From assembly GCA_963761655.1 (NCBI GenBank), contig CAVXHI010000011.1:605836-669835 (forward strand): 64,000 nucleotides of DNA, given 5' to 3'. The notes under the pieces were generated by a model. It worked only from the letters and a program-made list of their open reading frames with translations. It made no database searches and was not told where the DNA came from. Source of the stretch: RYN-122 sp963761655 (lineage in GTDB: Bacteria > Actinomycetota > Actinomycetes > Mycobacteriales > SCTD01). Both the position numbers and the translations under genes were made by a program. This document shows, piece after piece, positions 33,638-43,715 of this stretch. Numbering within the stretch: the first letter of the stretch is position 1; the number at the start of each line of letters is the position of its first letter.

Positions 33638-34040
33638 GTGCGCACCGCCGTCGTCGTCCTGGTCCCCGGGCTGCTGCTCGCCGGCTGTCGCGGCTCGTCC
33701 GAGCCCCTGTCGGCGACGCAGGAGGCAGCCGCGGCGTGCGCGTCGGTCGCGCCGCTGCTGGGCCGGGAGTCCCTGCGACGGAGCGACGTCTCGGCCCTGG
33801 GTCGCGCCGTCACGCGTGCCGAGCGGGCCGCCGAGGGGACGCCCGGTTCGCCGGGCTGCGGACGGCGATGGCCCGGGCCAGCACCGCGGCAGAGGCGGTC
33901 GAGGCGTCGTCACGGCAGGCGACCTCGAACACCGAGCAGAGCCGGATCGCCGCGGCCTTCCGGACCGCCAAGGAGGCGTCCGGTCGGCCTGCGCCTACCG
34001 GAGCGTCAGCCCTTGTACTGGGCGACCAGCTCGCGCTTGA
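33638..34040 (+). pseudogene. Small lipoprotein, broken by two apparent frameshifts
   Basis: GTG 33638 opens VRTAVVVLVPGLLLAGC, a clear lipoprotein signal. A conserved-looking helical text follows only if one base is restored at the GGGG near 33839 (giving EGDARFAGLRTAMARAS) and one near 33982 (giving RSACAYRSVSP). This would yield about 134 residues ending at TGA 34040, overlapping the convergent acyl-CoA synthetase by 35 bases. No family is recognised. It adjoins the broken collagen-like gene. Confidence 0.45.
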
Positions 34041-35532
34041 GGACCTTGCCGGACGGGCCCAGCGGGAAGGCGTCCGCGAAGATGATCCGCCGCGGGTACT
34101 TGTAGGCCGCGAGCTTGTCCTTGCTCCACGCGATGATCTCGGTGTCGGTGGCCTCGTCGTCACCGGAGCGCACCACGACGGCGGTGACCTCCTCGCCGTA
34201 CTGCGGGTCGGGCAGCCCGATGACCGCGACCTGGCCGACGGCGGGGTGCCGGAGCAGGACCTCCTCGACGTCGCGCGGGTAGACGTTGTAGCCGCCGCGG
34301 ATGATCATGTCCTTCTTGCGGTCGACGATGGTCACGTAGCCCTCGTCGTCCTTGGTGCCGAGGTCGCCGGTGCGGAACCAGCCGTCGACGATGGCCTTCG
34401 TCGTCTCCTCCGGCTTGTTGAGGTAGCCGGTGAAGACGTTGTGGCCGCGGACGACGATCTCGCCGAGCTCGCCGTTCGGGAGCAGCTCGATCGCCTCGTC
34501 GACCTCGGCCTTGGCGACCTCGACCTCGACGCCCCAGATCGCCTTGCCGACCGTCCCGGGCCGGGGCTCGAACCCGACCTGGTTGAACGTCGCCACCGGG
34601 GACGTCTCGGTGAGGCCGTAGCCCTCGAGCACCTGCGTGCCGAAGACCTCGCCGAACTTCTCGAGCACCGCCACCGGCAGGGCCGCCCCGCCCGACAGCG
34701 CGGACTTCAGCTGCGGCCGGTGCTCGCTGGTCTTCGCGGCCTCGACCAGCCCGATGTACATGGTGGGGACGCCCATGAAGATGGTGACCTCCTCCTTCAC
34801 CATGAGCTCCAGGGCCTGCGCGCCGTCGAAGCGCGGCAGCATGACGACGCTCGCGCCGACGTAGAACGCGGTGTTCATGCAGCAGGTCTGGCCGAACGTG
34901 TGGAACAGCGGCAGGCAGCCGAGGACGATGTCGTCCTGGTCGATGTCGAAGCTGTGCATGGCCGAGGCGACGACGTTCATCGTCACGTTGAGGTGGCTGA
35001 TCTCGGCGCCCTTGGGCTTCCCGGTGGTGCCGCTCGTGTAGAGGATGACGGCGGTCTCGTCCGGCTCGCGGGGCACGAAGGTGGCGACCGGCTCGACGTC
35101 GAACGCGAGCTTGTCGATCCGCGGGACACCGGTGTCCTCGGCCTCCATCACCGACAGGACCTTCACGCCGGCGAGCTCCGCGCCCTTCGCGCCCTCGCCC
35201 AGCAGCGGGGCGGCGCAGACCAGCGCCTTGGCGCCGGAGTCGGTGAGGACGTACTCGATCTCCTCGGCCTTGAGCAGCGCGTGCACCGGGACGCAGACCG
35301 CCCCGAGCGCGAGGGCGCCGTAGTACGTCAGCGGGAAGTGCGGCGTGTTGGGCAGCAGCAGGGCGACCTTGTCCCCGGGGCCGATGCCCTGGTCCTCGAG
35401 GACCCGCGCGTACTGCCGGGCGTGCGCCCAGAGCTGGGAGTAGGTGAGCTTCAGGTCGCCGAGCACGACCGCGGTGCGGTCGGCGTGACGGACGGCGGAC
35501 TCCGCCAGGATGCTGGCGATCGTCAGGGACAC
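34006..35532 (-). CDS. Long-chain acyl-CoA synthetase (AMP-binding, FadD-like)
   Basis: The 508-residue adenylate-forming enzyme has the P-loop YTSGTTGKPKG, the motif GYGLTETSP, the DGWFRTGDLG hinge region and DRKKDMIIRGGYNVYP, with a C-terminal Lys in PSGKVLKRELV for acyl-adenylate formation. It activates fatty or related acids to CoA thioesters. GTG 35532 is preferred because GGAGG lies 8 bases upstream; an in-frame GTG at 35565 would add 11 residues. It lies between tsaE and the disrupted genes. Confidence 0.88.
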   Translation of the reverse strand: MSLTIASILAESAVRHADRTAVVLGDLKLTYSQLWAHARQYARVLEDQGIGPGDKVALLLPNTPHFPLTYYGALALGAVCVPVHALLKAEEIEYVLTDSGAKALVCAAPLLGEGAKGAELAGVKVLSVMEAEDTGVPRIDKLAFDVEPVATFVPREPDETAVILYTSGTTGKPKGAEISHLNVTMNVVASAMHSFDIDQDDIVLGCLPLFHTFGQTCCMNTAFYVGASVVMLPRFDGAQALELMVKEEVTIFMGVPTMYIGLVEAAKTSEHRPQLKSALSGGAALPVAVLEKFGEVFGTQVLEGYGLTETSPVATFNQVGFEPRPGTVGKAIWGVEVEVAKAEVDEAIELLPNGELGEIVVRGHNVFTGYLNKPEETTKAIVDGWFRTGDLGTKDDEGYVTIVDRKKDMIIRGGYNVYPRDVEEVLLRHPAVGQVAVIGLPDPQYGEEVTAVVVRSGDDEATDTEIIAWSKDKLAAYKYPRRIIFADAFPLGPSGKVLKRELVAQYKG

Positions 35533-35645
35533 AGGGGATCCTCCAGGAGCGGTGACGGCGGTCACGATCTTCCCCTACGACGTCCCGCGGCGCGAGGGCG
35601 TGCCCGCACACGCCCGTGGACCCCGGCGGTGCGCGTGCACAAGCC

Positions 35646-36096
35646 TCAGGCGGGCAGCCACCGCGGGCCGTGCGCGCGGACCGTGGCGGTGCGGACGTCG
35701 TCGGGCGCCCGCTCGAGCACGACCTCCAGCCACGACGCCGCCAGCCCCTCGACCAGCCCTTCGCCCCACTCGACCGCGGCGACGCCGTCGGTCAGCGCCT
35801 CCTCCAGGTCCAGGTCGTCGAGGTCGGTGGCCCCCGAGTCCCTCAGCCGGTAGGCGTCCACGTGCAGCAGGGGCAGCGGTCCGCGGTGCTGCCGGGCGAG
35901 CACGAACGTCGGGCTGGTGACCCGTCCCGAGACGCCGAGACCGCGACCCAGGCCGCGCACGAGGGCCGTCTTGCCCGCGCCCAACGGGCCGGACAGCACC
36001 AGCAGGTCGCCCTTGCGCAGCTCGGCCGCGAGCCCCTCGCCGAACCGCTCGGTGTCCTCGACCGTGGCCAGCCGGACGGGACGCTACCGGGAACAC
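35646..36096 (-). CDS. tsaE: t6A biosynthesis ATPase TsaE (start disrupted)
   Basis: The Walker A motif GPLGAGKTALVRGLG and the segments TSPTFVL, HVDAYRL and VEWGEGL are typical of TsaE, the ATPase that regenerates the TsaB-TsaD complex. The codons for the usual N-terminus (VRLATVEDTERFGEGLA) are present but have no start in frame: a TAG precedes them. If one extra C of the CCC at 36080-36078 is removed, the frame joins GTG 36096, giving about 149 residues. A 17-base tandem duplication lies exactly over this start region. The only in-frame standard start (35999) would remove the first strand. Confidence 0.8.
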
Positions 36097-36119
36097 AGCG
36101 TCACCGGGAACACAGCGTC
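36086..36119. repeat. 17-bp perfect tandem duplication at the udg-tsaE junction
   Basis: ACCGGGAACACAGCGTC occurs twice in direct succession. It covers the udg stop codon (on the minus strand) and the tsaE start region. With one copy, udg would end at TAG in the same place as the codon now blocking tsaE. Confidence 0.9.
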
Positions 36120-36661
36120 ACGGCCAGCGCGAGGTCCGCGCGCAGCAGCGCCATCGGCTCCCCCTGCGGGCCGTTCCGGATCGCCGCGCTCGGGTGGTAG
36201 GTGGGGAGGACGCGCAGCGTCCCGACGTCGTGCACGCGGCCGCGCACGGTCCCGAGCGGCTCCTTGCCCGGGAGGAACCACCGGGTCGCCGACAGCCCGA
36301 GCGTGACCACGAGGGCGGGTGCCACGAGGTCGAGCTGGGCTGCCGTCCAGGGCCGGCAGTGGGCCGTCTCCGGACGGGTCGGGGGGCGGTTGCCCGGCGG
36401 CCGGCACTTGATCGTGTTGAGGACGGCCGTGGTGGCGCGGTCGCCCCCGGCCTCGGCGAGCAGCCGGTCGAGCAGCTGCCCGCTGCGGCCCACGAAGGGG
36501 AGTCCGGTCTCGTCCTCCTGCGCGCCCGGCGCCTCCCCGACGACGAGCAGCCGGGCCCCCTCCGGCCGCGCGCCGACCACGACGTGCGTCCGCGTCGCAG
36601 CCAGCGCGGGGCAGCGGGTGCAGGCGCGCATGCCGGCCGCGAGCTCGTCCCATTCCGTCAT
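36101..36661 (-). CDS. Type-4 uracil-DNA glycosylase (4Fe-4S)
   Basis: The 186-residue protein has the motif GEAPGAQED and the C-terminal YHPSAAIRN of family-4 enzymes. The four cluster cysteines are C14 and C17 (CTRC), one in NTIKCRPPGNR and one in ETAHCRPW. It removes uracil from DNA. The ATG at 36661 overlaps the upstream hydrolase stop (ATGA). The last codons lie within the 17-base duplication. Confidence 0.9.
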   Translation of the reverse strand: MTEWDELAAGMRACTRCPALAATRTHVVVGARPEGARLLVVGEAPGAQEDETGLPFVGRSGQLLDRLLAEAGGDRATTAVLNTIKCRPPGNRPPTRPETAHCRPWTAAQLDLVAPALVVTLGLSATRWFLPGKEPLGTVRGRVHDVGTLRVLPTYHPSAAIRNGPQGEPMALLRADLALAVTLCSR

Positions 36662-37707
36662 CGGGCCGCCTTCGCCACGAGCGACCGCACGTGCAGGTCG
36701 ACCAGCGACGGCCGCTCCAGGTTGACCATGTGCCCGCACCCGTCGACGACGACGAGCTGCGCCTCCGGCAGCGCGTCGGCGATCGCCCGGCTGTGGGCCA
36801 CCGGGGTCAGCAGGTCCTTGCTGCCGACCAGCACCAGGACGGGGATGCCGCGCAGGGCGTCGAGGGCCTTCAGCTTGTCGTGCGAGGCGAAGGTCTCGAA
36901 GAACTCCGCCATCACGTCGACCGGCGTGCGGGCGAGCATCGTCTCGACGAACTCGACCAGCGACGGGCTCACGTCCGTGCTGCCGAAGGCGCCCCGTCGG
37001 GCGAGCAGGAAGGCGAGGTCGGAACCGAGCCGGCGTCCCCTTTCGAGCAGGGCGGCACGCGACCGCAGGCCCCGGGTCAGGAGGGGGAGCCCGCGGGCCG
37101 CCACGGGCTCCAGGGCGGACGGCAGCCGCAGGGTGAGCTGCGCGAGCTTCCCGGTCGACGTCGACAGCAGCCCGACACCCCTGACCCGGCTGCCGAACAG
37201 CTCGGGCGCCCGGTCGGCCAGGGCCATGACCGTCATGCCGCCCATCGAGTGCCCGACGAGGACGACGTCGCCGGTGGGCACGACCTCCTCGAGGACCTGC
37301 TGCAGGTCGGCCCCGAGCTGGTCGATCGTCGACAGCTCGGGGCTGCTGCGGGTGCTCCGGCCGTGCGAGCGCTGGTCGTAGAGGACGACCCGGAGCCTGC
37401 CGTCCGAGAGCGCCTTGCGCTGGTAGTGCCAGACGGCCATCTCCTGCGTGTAGCCGTGCACGAGGACGACGGTCTGGGCGGCGTCCTGCGGCCCGACCTC
37501 CTCGACGTGCAGGCGGACGCCGTCGGGCGTGGTGACCGTGCGGGTGCGGTCGGCGGGGAGGCGGAAGAAGGGCTCGAGCGCGTCGGGGTCGGGGCGGAGC
37601 CGGACCCGGCCGACCGCGTACCGCTCCGCGGAGAGCCCGATGGCCCCGCCGAGTGCGACGACGCCGAGCAGCGCCCCGAGCGGACCGCCGCTGCGCAGCC
37701 CTCTCAC
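36658..37707 (-). CDS. Alpha/beta hydrolase, membrane-anchored
   Basis: The 349-residue protein has an N-terminal hydrophobic helix (GALLGVVALGGAIGL) that may anchor it. The hydrolase fold follows with HGYTQEM (oxyanion hole), nucleophile GHSMGG, Asp in LVGSKDLLTP and His in GCGHMVNLE. Substrate unknown. An alpha/beta hydrolase in the alr-tsaE interval is common in actinobacteria. The GTG at 37707 overlaps the alr stop as GTGA. Confidence 0.83.
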   Translation of the reverse strand: MRGLRSGGPLGALLGVVALGGAIGLSAERYAVGRVRLRPDPDALEPFFRLPADRTRTVTTPDGVRLHVEEVGPQDAAQTVVLVHGYTQEMAVWHYQRKALSDGRLRVVLYDQRSHGRSTRSSPELSTIDQLGADLQQVLEEVVPTGDVVLVGHSMGGMTVMALADRAPELFGSRVRGVGLLSTSTGKLAQLTLRLPSALEPVAARGLPLLTRGLRSRAALLERGRRLGSDLAFLLARRGAFGSTDVSPSLVEFVETMLARTPVDVMAEFFETFASHDKLKALDALRGIPVLVLVGSKDLLTPVAHSRAIADALPEAQLVVVDGCGHMVNLERPSLVDLHVRSLVAKAAR

Positions 37708-38808
37708 GGGACGTACGTCCTGGGCACGCGCGCGCCGATCCGCGTCACGACCTCGTAGTCGATCGTCCCGAGGACGTCCGCCCACTCCCGCGCCGTCGGC
37801 TCGCCGTCGTCGCCGGGGCCGAACAGCAGGACCTCGTCACCGGCCTCGGCGGCGTCGTCCCCGACGTCGAGCAGGAACTGGTCCATGCAGACGGTGCCGG
37901 CGACGGTGCGGCGGACGCCCCGGTGCTGCACCGGCAGGACGTTGGTGCCGGCGCGCGGGACGCCGTCGGCGTAGCCCAGCGGGACGAGCGCGAGGGTCGC
38001 CGCGCGGTCGGTGACGTACCGGTGCAGGTAGGAGACCCCGCTGCCCGGCGGTACCCGCTTGGTCAGGGCCACGGTCGAGCGCAGCGTCATGGCGGGGCGG
38101 AGGCCGAAGTCGGCGGGAGACCCGAGCGGCAGCGAGCCCGTAGACGCTGACCCCCGGCCGGACCAGGTCGAAGTGCGCGTGCGGAGCGGTCAGGGTGGCG
38201 GCGCTGTTCGCCAGGTGCAGCACGTCGGGGCGCAGCCCGGAGCGACGGGCGACGTCGACCGCCTCGGTGAACACCTGCACCTGCTGCCGCGCGAACGGGT
38301 GGTCCGGGCCGGCGTCGGCGTGCGCGAAGTGGCTCCAGACCCCGACGACCCGGACGCCGTCGGTGCGCGCCGCGGCGGCGCACAGGTCCGGCCAGTCCGC
38401 GACCACCGCCCCGCCGCGCGACAGGCCGGTGTCGACCTTGAGGTGCACCCGCGCCTCGCGCCCGGTGGTCCGGGCGGCCTCGGCGACCGCCTGCAGCTCC
38501 CCGAGGCTGTAGACGCCCAGGTCGACGTCGGCAGCGACCGCGGCGGCGACGTCCTCGTCGGGCGACCAGAGCCAGGCCAGCAGCGGTGCGTCGACCCCGC
38601 CCGACCGGACGGCGAGCGCCTCCTCGAGGAACGCGACCCCGAGCCACCCGGCGCCACCGGCGAGGGCGGCCCGGGCGGAGGGCAGCAGGCCGTGCCCGTA
38701 CCCGTCGGCCTTGACCACGGCCATCACCTGCGCGCTGCCCGCCAGCGCGTCGAGCGCCCGGACGTTCGCCGTGATCGCCGCGAGCTCGACCCGCGCCTCG
38801 GACCTCAT
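37704..38808 (-). CDS. alr: Alanine racemase (one apparent frameshift)
   Basis: The PLP lysine lies in VVKADGYGHG and HLKVDTGLSRGG follows. After a frame change come FGLRPAMTLRS, VSYLHRY, the catalytic-loop LGYADGVPR and VCMDQFLLDVG. The enzyme makes D-alanine for peptidoglycan. Start to stop is 1105 bases (3n+1); the frame is lost between VSVYGL and LPLGSPADFGLRP at about 38131-38140. Fixing it gives about 367 residues, the family length. Alr is usually essential, so sequencing error is likely. The ATG overlaps the nnrD stop (ATGA). Confidence 0.88.
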
Positions 38809-40185
38809 GCGCCCAGACTCTCCCGCACCGCGTCGTGCCAGTGCTCCAGCACCCCGACGGCGGTGGTCGTGGTACCTCGTGCGGACAGCACCGCCGGCCC
38901 GCCCGTGCAGGTGCGCGCCGAGGCCGCCGGCGACCAGCGGGTCGAGGCCCTGGGCCAGCAGCGACCCGACCGCGCCGGCGAGGACGTCACCGCTGCCCGC
39001 CGTCGCCAGCAGCGGCGTCCCGGTCGTGTTGACCAGCCCCTGCCCGTCCGGCCCGACGACGACGGTGGCGTCGCCCTTGAGCAGGACGTGCACCCCGAGC
39101 CGGGCCGCGAGGTCGCGCGCGCTGCCGACCCGGTCTCCCCCGACCTCCGAGCCGAACCGGGCGAACTCGCGGTCGTGCGGCGTGAGCAGGGTGGGCGCGT
39201 CCCGCCGCAGCAGCTCGGGGCGGCGGGCGCAGACGGTGAGGGCGTCGGCGTCGACGAGCACCGGGACGTCGCTCGCGAGCACCTGCGCCACGACGTCGTC
39301 CGCGTCCGTGCCGAGCCCCGGCCCGACGACCCACGCCTGCACCCGCCCGGCCTCGGAGAACGGGGTGACGACGGCCTCGGGCCAGCGGCCGCGGACCTGC
39401 TCGCCCGGGTGCTCGGCACCCGCGAACCGGACCATCCCGGCCCCCGCCTGCAGCGCGGACCCGACGGCGAGGACGGCCGCACCGGTGTACTGCGAGGAGC
39501 CGGCCGCGACGCCCACGACGCCGCGCGTGTACTTGTCGCTCCGGGCCTCCGCCCGCGGCAGCAGCCGGGCGACGTCGGACGCCTCGAGCGCGTGCAGGCG
39601 GGTGGGCACGGGGGCCAGGCCGACGTCGACGAGCTGCAGCCGTCCCACGTGGGCCCGCGCCAGCAGCAGCCCGGGCTTGAGGGCGCCGAACGTGACCGTC
39701 GTCGTCGCCACGACCGCCCGGCCCGGGACCTCCCCGGTGTCGGCGTCGACCCCGCTCGGGACGTCGACCGCGACGACGGGCGCACCCGGCAGGAGGTCGA
39801 GCAGCGCGGCCGCCCCGGGGCGGAGCGGCCCTCTCCCTCCGATCCCGACCATCCCGTCGACGACGACGTCGGCCGCACCAGGCGTGTCGACGACGCGGCC
39901 GCCGGCGGTCCGGAAGGCCTGCAGGGCGTCCTCGACCGGCGTCCCGACGAGCACCGCCGAGACCTGGGCGCCGCGCCGCGCGAGCCGGACGCCGGCCCAC
40001 AGCGCGTCCGCCCCGTTGTTGCCGCCCCCGACGAGCAGCAGCACGCGGGCGCCGTACACGCCGGGCAGCTCGCGGGCCACGGCGTGCGCGAGGCCGGTCG
40101 CCGCGCGCTGCATCAGCGGGACCCCGGAAGCCAGCAGGGGCGCCTCGAGGTCGCGCACCTGCTGCACCGTGCAGAGGTCCTTCAC
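38805..40185 (-). CDS. nnrD: Bifunctional NAD(P)HX epimerase/dehydratase (one apparent frameshift)
   Basis: The N-terminal NAD(P)HX epimerase (YjeF-N) domain has GGGNNGADAL and VDVPSGVDADTGEV; the C-terminal dehydratase has KGVVG-like KYTRGVVGV, GPGLG, LTPHDREFARF and ATAGSGDVLAG. It repairs hydrated NAD(P)H. Start to stop is 1381 bases (3n+1). One extra base near 38894-38895 shifts the last 25 residues; without it the end reads AAVLSARGTTTTAVGVLEHW. Repaired length is about 459. The GTG at 40185 overlaps the acpS stop (GTGA). Confidence 0.88.
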
Positions 40186-40532
40186 GCCTCCGCCACCACG
40201 ACGGCCGTCGCCACGCCGCCGTCGTGCGACAGCGACAGGTGCCACGTGGTGATGCCCTGCGACGCCGCCTCCTCGGCGACCCCGCCGTGCAGCCGCAGCA
40301 CCGGGCGACCGCTCTCGAGGGCGACCACCTCGGCGTCCTTCCACCGCAGACCGCCCGGGGCCCCGAGCGCCTTCGCGACCGCCTCCTTGGCCGCGAACCG
40401 GGCGGCCAGGGACTCGGCGGGGCGGCCCTGCTCCTGCGTGGTGAACAGGCGGTCGGCGAGCCGGGGCGTTCGCGCGAGGGCCCGTTCGAGCCGGGACACC
40501 TGCACCACGTCGATGCCCACGCCGACGATCAC
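40182..40532 (-). CDS. acpS: Holo-[acyl-carrier-protein] synthase
   Basis: The 116-residue phosphopantetheinyl transferase has GVGIDVVQVSRL with the metal-binding Asp near residue 8 and FAAKEAVAKALG with the second acidic site. The terminal HLSLSHDGG follows. It activates acyl carrier protein for fatty acid synthesis. GTG start at 40532 with a TAGGCT box 7 bases before it. It leads the acpS-nnrD-alr-hydrolase-udg-tsaE run. Confidence 0.93.
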   Translation of the reverse strand: MIVGVGIDVVQVSRLERALARTPRLADRLFTTQEQGRPAESLAARFAAKEAVAKALGAPGGLRWKDAEVVALESGRPVLRLHGGVAEEAASQGITTWHLSLSHDGGVATAVVVAEA

Positions 40533-40539
40533 CCGTCCG

Positions 40540-40545
40540 AGCCTA
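40540..40545 (-). promoter_or_regulatory. Candidate -10 box for leaderless acpS transcript
   Basis: TAGGCT ends 7 bases before the acpS GTG. Its first three bases are also the TAG stop codon of the upstream membrane-protein gene, so one sequence serves both roles. Confidence 0.45.
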
Positions 40546-41219
40546 GGCGGCCCAGGTCGGCGTCAGGGCGGCACCGAGCAGGAACGCCCAGCCGCCGGTC
40601 AGCCGCCGGCCGGGGTCCGCGGGCGCCGGCACCAGGGGGGTCGGGCCCGACAGCAGCAGGAACGCCAGCACCCCGCCGGGCACGGGCAGCAGCCAGAACC
40701 AGGCCCACCGGGTGGCCCGCCACGGCTCGGGGGCGTTCATCAGGACCAGCAGCGTCGCCAGCCCGGCAGCGACGAGGACGGGCACGACGTAGCCGGGCAG
40801 CCGGGTCCCGTAGAGGGTGGCGGACCAGCCGCTGCGGTACGCCTGCCGCTGCACCTGCAGGGTCGGGTCGAGCCGCTGCAGGACCGCGGCGACGTCGTCG
40901 TCGGTGCGGACCCCGGGCACGGTGCTGTCGGGCTGCCCCGCCACCTCGGTGACCTCGACGACGTACCGGCGGTGGCCGACCGACCAGTGCGCCTCGAGCA
41001 CGGCGAACCCGGTCCCCCGCTGCTCGCCGAAGGCCGACAGCCCCCCGACCACCTGGACGTCGTCGACCTGCCCGCTGCGGACGTCGTCGTAGAGCCGCGA
41101 CAGCGACGTCGAGCGCTCGTGCAGCACGAGGGCGGACAGCAGCAGCACCAGCCAGACGACGGCGAGCAGCAGCCGCGGACCGTCCCAGCCCGACCGGGTG
41201 CGCACCGCCGACGGAGCGG

Positions 41220-41223
<4 letters not shown>
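40543..41223 (-). CDS. Membrane protein of unknown function downstream of glmS
   Basis: The 226-residue protein has a hydrophobic helix near 20-38 (RLLLAVVWLVLLLSALVL), a charged extracytoplasmic middle part, and two or three further helices at about 148-215. No family is recognised. The GTG start overlaps the glmS stop (GTGA). Confidence 0.7.
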
Positions 41224-43064
<1,841 letters not shown>

Positions 43065-43071
43065 GAGGGTC

Positions 43072-43077
43072 AGGCTA
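43072..43077 (-). promoter_or_regulatory. Candidate -10 box for leaderless glmS transcript
   Basis: TAGCCT ends 7 bases before the glmS ATG, within the 18-base gap to the divergent SGNH hydrolase gene. Confidence 0.4.
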
Positions 43078-43082
43078 GTGCC

Positions 43083-43715
43083 GTGAACGCGCCCCGCTCG
43101 AGGACCGGACTGCGCCGCCTGCCGCTGTTCGACCGCTCCTACGCGCAGGTCGAGCAGTACCGGGAGGCCTGGACGACGGCGAACGCCCTCGCCCTGGAGC
43201 AGACCGGCCCGCTGTGGCTGGTGCTCGGCGACAGCGCCGCCCAGGGCGTGGGGGCGTCGTCGCACCTGCACGGCTACGTCGGGCAGGTCCTGCCGCGGCT
43301 CGGCGGGGACTGGCGCGTGGTCAACCTGAGCGTGAGCGGCGCCCGCACCCGCGACGTCCTCGGGCAGCTGGCGTCCTGGGACGGGGAGGCCGACCTCGTC
43401 ACCGCCCTGGTCGGCGGCAACGACGCCCTCGGCACCCGGCTCCCGCAGTGGCTGCTCGACGTCGACGCCCTGTGCGAGGCCCTGCCGGAGGGCGCCGTCG
43501 TCGGGACCGTCGCCCGGGGGGTGTTCGAGCGCAAGGTCCGTCGCGCGAACGCGCACCTGCAGGCGCGGGCCGCCGAGCACGGTCTGCGGGTCGCCGACCT
43601 GTGGGCGCACACCGGACCGCCGTACCGCGGGCTCTACGCCGACGGCTTCCACCCGAACGACCGCGGCTACGCCCAGTGGGCGGACGCGCTGGCGGAGGTC
43701 CTCCAGGCGCCCTGA
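43083..43715 (+). CDS. SGNH/GDSL-type hydrolase
   Basis: The 210-residue protein has the block-I motif VLGDSAAQG with the nucleophile Ser, the oxyanion Gly region, GGNDALG (block III) and DGFHPN with the catalytic Asp/His (block V). No signal peptide is seen, so it is probably cytoplasmic. It may act on lipid or acetyl esters. GTG at 43083, only 18 bases from the divergent glmS start. Confidence 0.85.
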   Translation: MNAPRSRTGLRRLPLFDRSYAQVEQYREAWTTANALALEQTGPLWLVLGDSAAQGVGASSHLHGYVGQVLPRLGGDWRVVNLSVSGARTRDVLGQLASWDGEADLVTALVGGNDALGTRLPQWLLDVDALCEALPEGAVVGTVARGVFERKVRRANAHLQARAAEHGLRVADLWAHTGPPYRGLYADGFHPNDRGYAQWADALAEVLQAP

